This document shows positions 54,560 to 63,751 of a stretch of 64,000 nucleotides of DNA, piece after piece (the first letter of the stretch is position 1; each line of letters starts with the position of its first letter). This DNA comes from Aerococcus kribbianus (GTDB taxonomy: Bacteria; Bacillota; Bacilli; Lactobacillales; Aerococcaceae), in assembly GCF_026805545.1 (NCBI RefSeq), contig NZ_JAPRFR010000002.1, positions 62,001 through 126,000 on the forward strand, written 5' to 3'. The translations under genes and the position numbers were made by a program. The notes beneath the pieces were generated by a model. The model searched no databases and had not been told where the DNA came from. It was given only the letters and a program-made list of their open reading frames with translations.

Positions 54560-55645
54560 CTAAGAGGGTAATGACAGGTGTTTACGAAAATCAGCTATTA
54601 AATGACCTAACCACTGCTGAACTATAAATGTTGATAACTGACTAGTAACCACCAATACATCCTTAGCCTTTAAATAATCCAAATAAGTCTTGAGACCAAA
54701 TCGATCTAAATGTGGGTCCACCAACTTGAGATAAACTAATACTTCCCAGTCATAGCAGCTAGAAAAAATGCACTTTTGTTGGTAAGACAAGCAATCATGG
54801 GCCATGGTTACTAAATTCTTACCATGAAGATAAAGTGCCTCTAATAAAGGCAAATGATTGTCTTGCCTTAGGTAGGCTTGTAAAAAGCGTCCGTTTGCTG
54901 ACTGAGTGTACTTGCTTTTCTTGATTTGCGGGCTGGCTATCTGCTTATTTGCTCTTAAGGCTAATCCGTCGAGAGCTCGCCACAAGCATAAATACTCTTG
55001 GATACTTAACTGACATTGTCCCCTACTTTGACCATAATAATCTAAAAATACCAATAAAACTTTCTGACTTCCTTCATTCCAATAAGGCAAAAAGAGTCCG
55101 ACTTTAGGGTGCCATTGCAAAAAAGTAATCAGTAAATTACTAAAGTGTTTCCCATTTTTATAGCGATAATGTCGGGACTTTCTACCTAAGAGCCAAATGA
55201 CTCGAATGTCTTGATTAGCATAATCATTTTCCCTAGCCTGCACTGCCATCTCGGAGATTGGCGCATACTGGATTTCAATGGTATAGGCGGTATCTTGAAA
55301 TTCTAAGTAAACATCGGCACGCCGCTTACCGTCTGCACAGATTTTTTCCATTTGTACTGGCATACACTCTGCCATTAGCTGCTTGGCTATAGCTAACTTA
55401 CTCTGCATGTGTAAGCTAGATTCTCCTTGGTGCTTAGTCGCTTGATCTGCTCGTTTTTGATGAGCAAAATGTGCCCTAGTCCTAGGCCCCTGACGAAAAA
55501 CAACTTCTTGCTGACAACGTGGACACAACAAACGCAAAGCAAGGCGTTGTTCAGGGGGTAATTTACTGTAAACATCGGCAGAGATTGTTGTGTTTTTATT
55601 TATAGAATTTATACCTTCTCGATCTAGGTATAGTGCATATTTCAT
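54560..55645 (-). CDS. coiA: Competence protein CoiA
   Basis: CoiA is a competence-induced nuclease-like protein required for recombination of transformed DNA. The 361-residue product has a zinc-binding N-terminal region (LLCPRCQQEVVFR, then RAHFAHQKRA) and a nuclease-like core with GKRRADVYLEFQDTAYTIEIQ, containing the D..E.Q motif of restriction-like folds. The C-terminal 150 residues are less conserved. Strong ribosome site AGGAGGCGGTCGAA. The presence of coiA suggests competence genes exist elsewhere in the genome; no competence promoter box is apparent upstream. Confidence 0.9.
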   Translation of the reverse strand: MKYALYLDREGINSINKNTTISADVYSKLPPEQRLALRLLCPRCQQEVVFRQGPRTRAHFAHQKRADQATKHQGESSLHMQSKLAIAKQLMAECMPVQMEKICADGKRRADVYLEFQDTAYTIEIQYAPISEMAVQARENDYANQDIRVIWLLGRKSRHYRYKNGKHFSNLLITFLQWHPKVGLFLPYWNEGSQKVLLVFLDYYGQSRGQCQLSIQEYLCLWRALDGLALRANKQIASPQIKKSKYTQSANGRFLQAYLRQDNHLPLLEALYLHGKNLVTMAHDCLSYQQKCIFSSCYDWEVLVYLKLVDPHLDRFGLKTYLDYLKAKDVLVVTSQLSTFIVQQWLGHLIADFRKHLSLPS

Positions 55646-55700
55646 TTCGACCGCCTCCTATTAATAAATACGAGAAAAAAGGCGAAAAAAACGGAACTAT

Positions 55701-55729
55701 AAAAAAGCATGAACATTTCGTCCATGCTT
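55701..55729 (-). terminator. trpS terminator
   Basis: Minus strand: AAGCATGGAC-GAAAT-GTTCATGCTT, a 10-pair stem with one G-U, followed by TTTTTT. Confidence 0.9.
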
Positions 55730-55782
55730 CAAATAACGATTGAATCAACTTACTTAATTTTATTAAAACACTTCGCACTAAA

Positions 55783-56796
<1,014 letters not shown>

Positions 56797-56798
56797 TC

Positions 56799-56807
56799 AT
56801 TATAGCA
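56799..56807 (-). promoter_or_regulatory. trpS promoter (extended -10)
   Basis: Minus strand TGCTATAAT, 27 bases before the trpS ATG. Confidence 0.55.
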
Positions 56808-56910
56808 CAAGTTAAAGACCTATAGGCTGTTTAATAGCTAGGAATCTTATACTAACTTTATTTAAATCTTGTTTTCAGACGAATCAGTCTTATACTCAAA
56901 AAGTCGATTA

Positions 56911-56929
56911 TGAACAATCCGTGAACAAT
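56911..56929 (+). promoter_or_regulatory. Direct repeat upstream of spx
   Basis: TGAACAAT occurs twice with an 11-base period (56911-56918 and 56922-56929), about 45 bases before the spx -10. It is a candidate binding site for a regulator; the protein is unknown. Confidence 0.35.
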
Positions 56930-56971
56930 ATGTGATATGAGTAAATCAATATAGTTTTAATCTGGAAAATG

Positions 56972-56980
56972 TGTTATAAT
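56972..56980 (+). promoter_or_regulatory. spx promoter (extended -10)
   Basis: TGTTATAAT, with no good -35 hexamer, 46 bases before the spx ATG. Confidence 0.55.
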
Positions 56981-57026
56981 AGATTTATGAAGGTAACTAA
57001 TAGTCACTCACAAAGGGAGAGATTAG

Positions 57027-57422
57027 ATGGTAAAATTATACACGTCTCCAAGTTGTACTTCATGTCGTAAAGCACGTGCATGGTTAGAAGAAAATAACAT
57101 CGAATACACAGAACGCAATATTTTCTCAGAAGCACTATCAATCGACGAAATCAAAGAAATTTTACGAATGACTGAAAATGGAACGGAAGAAATTATTTCA
57201 ACTCGTTCTAAGGCTTTCCAAGATTTAAACGTTGATATTGAAGAAGTAGGATTAAATGAACTATTCTCATTAATCCAAGCCAACCCAGGTTTACTTCGTC
57301 GTCCAATTCTTTTAGACGATAAACGCCTCCAAGTTGGTTATAACGAAGACGAAATTCGTCGTTTCTTACCACGCGATATTCGTGCGGTAGAATTACAAGA
57401 AGCCCTCTTGGCGATGGGTTAA
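57027..57422 (+). CDS. spx: Transcriptional regulator Spx
   Basis: Spx binds the RNA polymerase alpha subunit and controls thiol and oxidative stress genes. The product is 131 residues with the redox switch CTSC (Cys10 and Cys13), [32 protein letters not shown] and the [19 protein letters not shown] motif. It is a single-gene unit with an extended -10 promoter. Its adaptor gene spxH, mecA and clpE lie within 15 kb. Confidence 0.96.
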   Translation: MVKLYTSPSCTSCRKARAWLEENNIEYTERNIFSEALSIDEIKEILRMTENGTEEIISTRSKAFQDLNVDIEEVGLNELFSLIQANPGLLRRPILLDDKRLQVGYNEDEIRRFLPRDIRAVELQEALLAMG

Positions 57423-57440
57423 TTTACTTGGCAATATTAG

Positions 57441-57468
57441 AGGTTGGGATTTGTCCCAGCCTTTTTTT
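57441..57468 (+). terminator. spx terminator
   Basis: AGGTTGGGA-TTTG-TCCCAGCCT with one G-U pair, followed by TTTTTTT. The stem resembles the repeat-family terminators, but the repeat flank is not present. Confidence 0.88.
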
Positions 57469-57533
57469 GTATACTCATTTCCATCGCCTTACTCTGAGAA
57501 AAATATTATCCACTATCTTTTTGCATTATTAGT

Positions 57534-57569
57534 CACTTAATGCTATCATTAGCATTTAATAAGTAAGTG
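57534..57569. promoter_or_regulatory. Inverted repeat upstream of mecA
   Basis: AATGCTA-TCAT-TAGCATT (57539-57556) within a wider, imperfect CACTTA..TAAGTG pair (57534-57569), 65-100 bases before the mecA ATG and overlapping the probable promoter region. It could be an operator. Confidence 0.35.
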
Positions 57570-57635
57570 TGCGATTTTACTATTCTTGCCTGTTTCGTTA
57601 TACTTATACTAAGGCAAAAGATTGAGGTGACCCCT

Positions 57636-58349
57636 ATGGAAATGGAATATATCAACGAAAATTTAATTCGCGTTTTTATCGAAAATAGTGATATGGCTGA
57701 GCGCGGCATTTCATTTATTGACCTCATGAGTAACCAAGAAGAAGTCGAAAAATTCTTCATGAACATTCTTCATGAAGTCGATGTTAGCAAACAATTTGAA
57801 AATACAGAAGCCATTACCTTCCAAGTTTTACCTAAAAAAGGCGGTATTGATCTCTATATCTCTAAAGCTCAAGAAGACGGTATGCCCTTCCAAAAAGATA
57901 TTTTAGAACAGATTGCTAACAACCATGATGATGACTTCTCCCTAAGTGATTTAGATCAGCTACTTGATGATGATGACGAAGACGAAGAAGATGAAATCAG
58001 TGAAGAAGCGGAAGCCGATGAGTTCGAAGATAGTCCACAAAAAGTCTTCAAAGGAATTGTCGCACTTTACTTCAATATGTTTGAAGACTTCTTAGCCTTC
58101 TCCCAAGACTTCACCCATGAGCATTTACCAATTGATCTTTATCTTTTTGACAATCATTACTATATTATTATTGATTTTACGGCAGTTCATTATTTAGCTG
58201 ATGATGTCAAATCCTTATTAGCTAGCTTCTCTGAATTTGCCGACAAGTCTGACTACGCCCCAGCCTATATCAAGGAACACGGGAAACGTTTAATTGCTAA
58301 TAATGCCCCTAGTCAAATCAAGAATAGCTTCAACCAATTCATGGATTAA
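57636..58349 (+). CDS. mecA: Adaptor protein MecA
   Basis: MecA targets proteins such as ComK or ComX to ClpCP and activates ClpC. The product is 237 residues: an N-terminal substrate-binding domain (EYINENLIRVFIENSDM, then RGISFIDLMSNQEEVEKFF), a very acidic linker (about residues 108-128, a run of Asp and Glu) and a C-terminal ClpC-binding domain. The frame opens at 57567, but ATG 57636 follows GAGGTGACCCCT and starts MEMEYINENL, as expected. Confidence 0.94.
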   Translation: MEMEYINENLIRVFIENSDMAERGISFIDLMSNQEEVEKFFMNILHEVDVSKQFENTEAITFQVLPKKGGIDLYISKAQEDGMPFQKDILEQIANNHDDDFSLSDLDQLLDDDDEDEEDEISEEAEADEFEDSPQKVFKGIVALYFNMFEDFLAFSQDFTHEHLPIDLYLFDNHYYIIIDFTAVHYLADDVKSLLASFSEFADKSDYAPAYIKEHGKRLIANNAPSQIKNSFNQFMD

Positions 58350-58382
58350 AAATGTGAATAAAAACCAATTTAAGCCGTTAAA

Positions 58383-58413
58383 AAGCCTGTAAGTCTAAGC
58401 TTACAGGCTTTTT
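58383..58413 (+). terminator. Bidirectional terminator between mecA and lplA
   Basis: AAGCCTGTAAG-TCTAAG-CTTACAGGCTT, a perfect 11-base stem, with TTTTT on the plus strand and AAAAA on the other side. Confidence 0.9.
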
Positions 58414-58438
58414 GCATTGTACTAGTTGACTGACGCTT

Positions 58439-59458
58439 TTATAGCATGATTTCTAATAGGTCATCACTCGTTATTTGACCAAAATACTTATTGATATCCA
58501 CTTGCTTAAGTGCTTGTTTAAGTCCAGCTTCATCATAAGAAGCACCCGTTAATATTTCTTCCACATCAGAGATTTCCCCAAGGCCAAAGAAATCACCATA
58601 AATTTTAACGGCTTGAATGTGTCCTCTAGAAATATTAAAATGGCATTCAATTTGACCAGCTGGCGTCCGTCCATCTTTAACGATTTCATAATCGGGATTT
58701 TCACCGAAGTTCCAGTCATCATTACCAGTGTATTGCTCTTTAAAGGCAATAATTTGCTCCCAATCCTCATCAGTTAAGACATATTCCTTCACATCAGCAA
58801 CATCATCAACCGCGAAAATATTTAACAATAAACGCGTACGGAAGTCTTTGATAGTCATGTCAGCATATTGGGCATCTAAATAAGGTTTGATATTAGTAAC
58901 CCGACTACGCACCGATTTGATTCCCTTAGATTTCAATTTAGCTTGTTTAGGTTTAAGTACGTTCATCGTTTCATCAATATCAACGTCAAACATTAGTGTC
59001 CCATGAGCAGTCATCCGCCCATTAGAAGAATACATGGCATTTCCGGAAAACTTCTTACCATTAATCAGTAAGTCATTACGACCCTGCAATTCTGCACCTT
59101 CGACACCCATTTTATGGAGCGCATTAATGACAGGTTTTGTGAATTTCTTGAAGTCACGGAAGGAATCTCCCTCATCCTTAGTAATAAAACAAAAACTAAT
59201 ATTTCCATAATCATGATAGACTGCCCCTCCACCAGAAAAACGGCGGACAACTTTGACATCATGTTCCTTAACACAGTCTTCATTAATTTCCGCTCGGGTA
59301 TTTTGATTTTTACCAATAATGATGGAAGGCTGATTAATATAGAAGAGTAAGATAGGCTCATCTAGTAACTTCTCATTCAACAAATAATATTCAATGGCTA
59401 AGTTTAAACTAGGGTCATAAATTTCTTCACCATGGCGTTCATTCTTTACATAATACAT
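58439..59458 (-). CDS. lplA: Lipoate-protein ligase LplA
   Basis: Activates free lipoate with ATP and attaches it to E2 or GcvH lipoyl domains. The product is 339 residues with VVRRFSGGGAVYHDYGNISF (RRxxGGG motif), GRNDLLINGKKFSGNAMY and HGTLMFDVDIDETMNVLK, then a C-terminal accessory domain of about 90 residues as in E. coli LplA. No pyruvate dehydrogenase or glycine-cleavage gene lies beside it. Transcribed alone or with the upstream GNAT gene after about 80 bases. Confidence 0.95.
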   Translation of the reverse strand: MYYVKNERHGEEIYDPSLNLAIEYYLLNEKLLDEPILLFYINQPSIIIGKNQNTRAEINEDCVKEHDVKVVRRFSGGGAVYHDYGNISFCFITKDEGDSFRDFKKFTKPVINALHKMGVEGAELQGRNDLLINGKKFSGNAMYSSNGRMTAHGTLMFDVDIDETMNVLKPKQAKLKSKGIKSVRSRVTNIKPYLDAQYADMTIKDFRTRLLLNIFAVDDVADVKEYVLTDEDWEQIIAFKEQYTGNDDWNFGENPDYEIVKDGRTPAGQIECHFNISRGHIQAVKIYGDFFGLGEISDVEEILTGASYDEAGLKQALKQVDINKYFGQITSDDLLEIML

Positions 59459-59537
59459 TTATCAATCGCTTCCTCTCTTGCAACGCTATTAGGTAGTGAT
59501 CTAAACTCTACCCATTATACCACAAAATTAAAGGGCT

Positions 59538-60047
59538 TTAACGATCAAGCAATTTATCATAGGTCAGTCGTCGACCTCCATCACCAACCACCGTTTCACC
59601 AGTTAGTGAGAAACCTGCCTTTAAGATAAGGTGTTGCATGATTCGATTATCGGGATGGGTGTCAACTCTTAAGGTATTAACGCCTTGGTCACGGCTAATT
59701 TCTTCAATTGCCTTGAAAATCTGCTGGGCTATGCCCTGACCCTTGCTTTCCTTGGCTACCATAAAACGATGGATGGCAAGATAGGGAGCTGTGGACCGCC
59801 AATTCCCAGACGAGAGTGTCTGGTAGTACGGATCATGAGCTGCTAGCACCCAAAAAGCTTGCACCTGCCCTTTGGAATCTTCCCAGACATAGCCCTCTTG
59901 GTCAGCGATTGCTTGGTCTAAATCATTAATACTAACACTGGCATTTTGCCACTGATCAATCCCTTGGTCAGCCAAAAATTGAATGGCATCTTCTAATATT
60001 TGTGTGAGACGAGAGCGGTCCTCTGGTCGTCCTAATCGATAAGACAT
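59538..60047 (-). CDS. GNAT acetyltransferase
   Basis: A 169-residue GNAT-fold protein. The acetyl-CoA site is IHRFMVAKESKGQGIAQQIF, and TLRVDTHPDNRIMQHLILKA with GFSLTGE is the typical C-terminal part. The acceptor is unknown. The ribosome site GGAGGAATAATAT lies only a few bases after the T-tract of the metQ terminator, so it may be expressed by read-through from the met operon or from an unseen promoter. Confidence 0.88.
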   Translation of the reverse strand: MSYRLGRPEDRSRLTQILEDAIQFLADQGIDQWQNASVSINDLDQAIADQEGYVWEDSKGQVQAFWVLAAHDPYYQTLSSGNWRSTAPYLAIHRFMVAKESKGQGIAQQIFKAIEEISRDQGVNTLRVDTHPDNRIMQHLILKAGFSLTGETVVGDGGRRLTYDKLLDR

Positions 60048-60060
60048 ATATTATTCCTCC

Positions 60061-60099
60061 AAAAAACCTCCCTTGACCCATCGATAGGGCAAAGGGAGG
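60061..60099 (-). terminator. Terminator of metNIQ
   Basis: Minus strand: CCTCCCTT..CCC pairs with GGG..AAGGGAGG, followed by TTTTTT. Confidence 0.9.
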
Positions 60100-60112
60100 C
60101 TATTATTATTCA

Positions 60113-61015
60113 TTAAGCATTTTCTTGTACTTGAGCAAAGTCAGCCTTGATATCATCATTATCTGTCCAAGCTTTTTGGTCGGCGCCAGATGTGACTTCT
60201 TTAATTTTTTCTTCTGTTTCTGGCGTTTGATATTCAGCGACTATTTTTTGTACCCAATCTTGATCAGTGTCTTCAGCTTTAACCGCAATAGCACACTTGT
60301 ATTGAGAACCAACCTGACTCAAGTCATCAGTATCCACGAAAATACCATCTTTATCTGGAACAAGTCCAGCATCAACAGCATAGTTGGTATTAGCAATAAC
60401 TGCAGCAGCGTCGCCTAAGCTACGTGGCACTTGGGCAGCGTCAACTTCAGTAATTTTGATATTTTTATCATTACTTTCAATATCAGAGACGGTTGGACTG
60501 ATGCCTGCATCATCTTTGATATCAATGACACCAGCTAATTCTAATAATAAGAGGGCACGGCCACCATTAGTGGCATCGTTAGGAATGACAACCTCATCCC
60601 CATCTTGGAGATCATCAAGGCTGTCATATTCATTAGAATAAGCAGCCATTGGTGACACATAGGTGTATCCTACTGGTGTTAAGTCTTCACCAGAACTTTC
60701 TAGATAGTCATTCAAGAAAGCCAAATGCTGGAAGGCATTGAGGTCCAAACTGTCATCAGCAAGGGCTGAATTAGGTTGGACATAGTCATCGAAGACAACG
60801 ACGTCCAAAGAAATACCTTCTTTTTCTTCTAGACGTTTGGCGACATCTTCCCAAACTTCACGTTCGACATCTCCAACAACCCCAATAGAATAAGTTTGGT
60901 CTTCGCTAGACCCACTGTCTGCTTGGTCATTGGTATCATTATTGCTAGCGCCACACGCTGCAAGAATTGCTGTAGAAGCTAATAATACACTTGTTGCTTT
61001 TAACCATTTCTTCAT
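60113..61015 (-). CDS. metQ: Methionine ABC transporter substrate-binding lipoprotein MetQ
   Basis: Membrane-anchored receptor for methionine. The product is 300 residues with a lipoprotein signal (MKKWLKATSVLLAS, lipobox LAAC, Cys21) and a Ser/Asp-rich spacer. The NlpA-type core follows: SIGVVGDVEREVWEDVAKRL, NAFQHLAFLNDYL, YSNEYDSLDDLQDGDEVVIP and NDATNGGRALLLLE. It is the last gene of the metN-metI-metQ operon. Confidence 0.95.
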   Translation of the reverse strand: MKKWLKATSVLLASTAILAACGASNNDTNDQADSGSSEDQTYSIGVVGDVEREVWEDVAKRLEEKEGISLDVVVFDDYVQPNSALADDSLDLNAFQHLAFLNDYLESSGEDLTPVGYTYVSPMAAYSNEYDSLDDLQDGDEVVIPNDATNGGRALLLLELAGVIDIKDDAGISPTVSDIESNDKNIKITEVDAAQVPRSLGDAAAVIANTNYAVDAGLVPDKDGIFVDTDDLSQVGSQYKCAIAVKAEDTDQDWVQKIVAEYQTPETEEKIKEVTSGADQKAWTDNDDIKADFAQVQENA

Positions 61016-61042
61016 AAAAAAATTCCCCCAATTCCTAAACTC

Positions 61043-61717
61043 TTAATGTTCAACTTTTTTAACCAAACGGTCGGCAATGGCTTGAGACACAAAAACCATT
61101 ATCAAAATAATTAGCGTCGATACTAGAGTAACGTCCCCTTGGAAACGATTATACCCCCGAGTAATGGCTAAGTTCCCTAGTCCACCACCACCGATAGTAC
61201 CAGCCATAGCGGTAATCCCAATAACGTTAATAATTGATAAAGCAGATACACGAATAATACCAGGTAAGGCTTCGCGTAAATAGACCCGAGAGACAATATC
61301 CCATGTGGATGACCCCATGGCTTGCGCTGCCTCAATAACACCAGGATTTACCTCAACCAAGGCATTTTGAATTTGCCGAGCAAAGAAAGGTACCGTTGCA
61401 ACCACTAATGGAACGATAGCTGCAGTGGTCCCGATAGAAGTCCCTACAATAAAGCGAGTCACCCCGACTAGTAATGCCATCATAATTACAAAAGGAATAG
61501 ACCGGAAAATATTGACGATCTTATCTAAGACATAATAAACGGGCCCATTTTCCTTGAGACCACCAGGTTGAGTTAAAACTAAAACAATACCGATAATAAT
61601 TCCTAAGGTAAAACCAATCAAACATGTTAGAACCGTCATATATAAAGTTTCCAAGGTTGCCGTAACAAATTCTTCCGGTATTTCTTGGACATTTTCAAAA
61701 AAGCTAGTTAATATCAT
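61043..61717 (-). CDS. metI: Methionine ABC transporter permease MetI
   Basis: Membrane subunit of the methionine importer, 224 residues with five membrane helices. The EAA loop that contacts the ATPase is VIEAAQAMGSSTWDIVSRVY, and the family features PFVIMMALLVGVTRFIVG and GTIGGGGLGNLAITRGYNRF are present. Its start overlaps the end of metN by four bases. Confidence 0.96.
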   Translation of the reverse strand: MILTSFFENVQEIPEEFVTATLETLYMTVLTCLIGFTLGIIIGIVLVLTQPGGLKENGPVYYVLDKIVNIFRSIPFVIMMALLVGVTRFIVGTSIGTTAAIVPLVVATVPFFARQIQNALVEVNPGVIEAAQAMGSSTWDIVSRVYLREALPGIIRVSALSIINVIGITAMAGTIGGGGLGNLAITRGYNRFQGDVTLVSTLIILIMVFVSQAIADRLVKKVEH

Positions 61718-62775
61718 GCCTTACCTCCCTCTTGGAAATATTCTTCTAAATCATATTCATAAGCTGAAATGCCTTGCCCATTGATAAAATCAATTGCCTT
61801 CTGAACATCTCCTGCTTCCCCTTCCATAGAAATTAATAAGGTGCCTACAGGGGTATTTTGCAGAATTTCCACATTACCAAATAAGATATTGGCACGAACA
61901 GCAAAGCGTTCGGCTAACATAGAAATCAATGGGTCACCAGTTGAAGCACCTGCAAAGGAAATCCGTAAAACACGATCATTTGGCCCAATATTCAAGAGTT
62001 CAGGATGATTTAATACTTTTTGAATCCCCTTTTCAATTGGTGAGGCTGATTCAATAAAGTTCTTGGTCAACTCTGCCTGTGGATTAGAGAAGATATCAAA
62101 AATGGTTCCCTCTTCAATTACATGGCCATCCTCCATAACAGCTACCCGATTACAAATTTCTTTGATAACAGACATTTCGTGGGTAATTATAACCACTGTT
62201 AAACCTAGTGATTGGTTAACATCTTTCAACAATTCTAAGATTGATTGCGTCGTCTTGGGGTCAAGGGCTGAAGTCGCTTCATCGCAAAGCAAGATATCAG
62301 GATCATTGGCTAAAGCCCTTGCAATAGCTACCCGTTGTTTCTGTCCACCAGACAATTGTGAAGGGTAAGCATTGGCCTTATCTGCTAAACCAACTAATTC
62401 GAGTAAGCTATTAATCTTGTCCTCTTTTTCTTGGCGACTCAAGTCTGAGTGTTTTAATGGATAAGCCACATTACCCGCCACTGTCCGAGCATTCATCAAA
62501 TTAAAGTGTTGGAAAATCATCCCAATTTTCTTACGTACTTGGCGTAGGCCCTGGATAGGCATTTCTGTTAAGTCCTTATCATTAACAATAACCGATCCTT
62601 GCGTTGGTTCTTGGAGCATATTGATGGTCCGAACCAAGGTTGACTTCCCTGCACCAGAATAACCGATTACGCCATAAATTTCGCCTGCTCCAATAGAGAC
62701 AGAAACATCTTTAACTGCGTTGACGGGACCATTAGGTGTATCAAAGGTCACCGTAATATCTTTCAAATCTATCAC
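61714..62775 (-). CDS. metN: Methionine ABC transporter ATP-binding protein MetN
   Basis: ATPase of the methionine importer. The product is 353 residues: Walker A GYSGAGKSTLVRTINML, Q-loop MIFQHFNLM, signature LSGGQKQRVAIARAL, Walker B DILLCDEATSALDP and the switch histidine in VVIITHEMS. A C-terminal NIL domain (about 270-345) binds methionine and gives trans-inhibition. The start is GTG at 62775 after AAGGAAGTG. A MET-box-like palindrome lies upstream. Confidence 0.97.
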   Translation of the reverse strand: MIDLKDITVTFDTPNGPVNAVKDVSVSIGAGEIYGVIGYSGAGKSTLVRTINMLQEPTQGSVIVNDKDLTEMPIQGLRQVRKKIGMIFQHFNLMNARTVAGNVAYPLKHSDLSRQEKEDKINSLLELVGLADKANAYPSQLSGGQKQRVAIARALANDPDILLCDEATSALDPKTTQSILELLKDVNQSLGLTVVIITHEMSVIKEICNRVAVMEDGHVIEEGTIFDIFSNPQAELTKNFIESASPIEKGIQKVLNHPELLNIGPNDRVLRISFAGASTGDPLISMLAERFAVRANILFGNVEILQNTPVGTLLISMEGEAGDVQKAIDFINGQGISAYEYDLEEYFQEGGKA

Positions 62776-62804
62776 TGCGTCACTTCCTTTTCTTATACTT
62801 TAAT

Positions 62805-62833
62805 ATTGTAGCAGTTGTCCTCTGATATGAAAA
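62805..62833 (-). promoter_or_regulatory. Probable metNIQ promoter
   Basis: Minus strand: TTTTCA (62828-62833), 17 bases, TACAAT (62805-62810). The -35 is poor, which fits dependence on an activator bound at the upstream MET box. Confidence 0.5.
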
Positions 62834-62855
62834 ATAGTTAATTAATATGACGAGT

Positions 62856-62872
62856 TATAGCCTAAAACTATA
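62856..62872 (-). promoter_or_regulatory. MET-box-like operator of metNIQ
   Basis: Minus strand TATAGTTTTAGGCTATA differs at three positions from the streptococcal MET box TATAGTTTNAAACTATA that LysR-type methionine regulators (MtaR/MetR) bind. It lies about 58-74 bases upstream of the expected transcription start. Confidence 0.6.
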
Positions 62873-62913
62873 CCAATGCCACTTACATTAGCTTTTCAAA
62901 TATAGAAGGAAAT

Positions 62914-62983
62914 AAAAAAGCTGGAACGAGTGGTTCCAGCTTCATTATATATATGAACATTTATCTCTTAGTTGAGTTCTGAA
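62914..62983 (-). repeat. Terminator-associated repeat, copy D (rplT terminator)
   Basis: Minus strand: CAGAACTCAACTAAGAGATA, then AATGTTCATATATATAATG, then the stem AAGCTGGAAC-CACTC-GTTCCAGCTT (62918-62942) and TTTTTT. It ends the infC-rpmI-rplT transcript and adjoins hairpin unit U3. Confidence 0.8.
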
Positions 62984-63077
62984 AAACAGCCCCATCAGTA
63001 TTTTCTGCAAATGAGTCAATATTCTGCCAATACTTCCCATTTGCAGACAAATCCTTTGGGGATAACCGTTTTTCATC
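62959..63077 (-). repeat. Structured hairpin repeat, unit U3
   Basis: It begins ATCTCTTAGTTGAGTTCTGA and ends GGGATAACCGTTTTTCATC on the plus strand. Pairings: AAAAAC/GTTTTT (62982-62987 with 63068-63073), AGCCCCA/TGGGGAT (62988-62994 with 63057-63063, one mismatch) and CTGCAAATG/CATTTGCAG (63005-63013 with 63038-63046). It lies straight after the rplT stop and matches unit U2 after hom. Confidence 0.85.
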
Positions 63078-63083
63078 TTATTC

Positions 63084-63437
63084 TTATAGTGCTGCTTTGG
63101 CCTGATCGCAAATAGCTGCAAAAGCATCAGCATCATTAACTGCTAAATCAGCCAACATTTTACGGTTAATATCAACGTTTGATTGTTTCAAGCCATTGAT
63201 TAATTTGCTGTAGCTTAAGCCGTTTTGACGAGCAGCAGCGTTGATACGAGTAATCCATAGACGACGGAAGTCACGTTTCTTTTGACGACGGTCGCGGTAT
63301 GAATAAGTGTAAGATTTCATAACAGCTTGTTTAGCTGTCTTGTATAACTTAGACTTAGATCCATAATAACCTTTTGCTAATTTTAAATATTTTTTACGAC
63401 GATTGCGGCTAACAATACCACCTTTAACTCGTGCCAT
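63084..63437 (-). CDS. rplT: 50S ribosomal protein L20
   Basis: L20 binds 23S rRNA early in 50S assembly and in Bacillus represses its own operon through the leader. The product is 117 residues: [20 protein letters not shown] and [20 protein letters not shown] at the start, then [20 protein letters not shown], all standard. The last gene of infC-rpmI-rplT, about 100 bases after rpmI. Its 3' region carries the hairpin repeat and terminator. Confidence 0.98.
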   Translation of the reverse strand: MARVKGGIVSRNRRKKYLKLAKGYYGSKSKLYKTAKQAVMKSYTYSYRDRRQKKRDFRRLWITRINAAARQNGLSYSKLINGLKQSNVDINRKMLADLAVNDADAFAAICDQAKAAL

Positions 63438-63533
63438 ATTATTTCCTCCTTATACAAACGACAGATCCATTATCGGCGCTGTCTCGATGATTTTTACAAG
63501 ATTTAATCTGCGATTAGATTACTAAATGTCCAA

Positions 63534-63725
63534 TTATGGAAGCATTTGGTCAATGCGTCGTTGGTCTGAAGCAGATACCATTGTTAATGGTTTATGTTGA
63601 CGACGTTGTTTCTTAGTCTTACCGTGGAAACGGTGAGAACGTTCAGAATGAGAACGTTTTAATTTACCAGATGCAGTACGTTTGAAACGCTTAGCAGAAG
63701 CGCGATGTGTTTTTTGTTTAGGCAT
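63534..63725 (-). CDS. rpmI: 50S ribosomal protein L35
   Basis: Small basic 50S protein of 63 residues, with the family start [20 protein letters not shown] and the middle [18 protein letters not shown]. It lies 26 bases after infC. Ribosome site GGAGGAAATTGTA. Confidence 0.98.
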   Translation of the reverse strand: MPKQKTHRASAKRFKRTASGKLKRSHSERSHRFHGKTKKQRRQHKPLTMVSASDQRRIDQMLP

Positions 63726-63751
63726 TACAATTTCCTCCTATAATTCTAAGA

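Noticed and set aside
62776-62960. A methionine (S-box) riboswitch before metN
   Set aside because: The leader is too short and has none of the conserved stems; only a short palindrome is present.
62945-63136. A 63-codon minus-strand frame across the end of rplT and the hairpin repeat
   Set aside because: It overlaps rplT in another frame, has no ribosome site and its sequence is simply the translation of repeat U3. The same phrase would appear wherever the repeat occurs.
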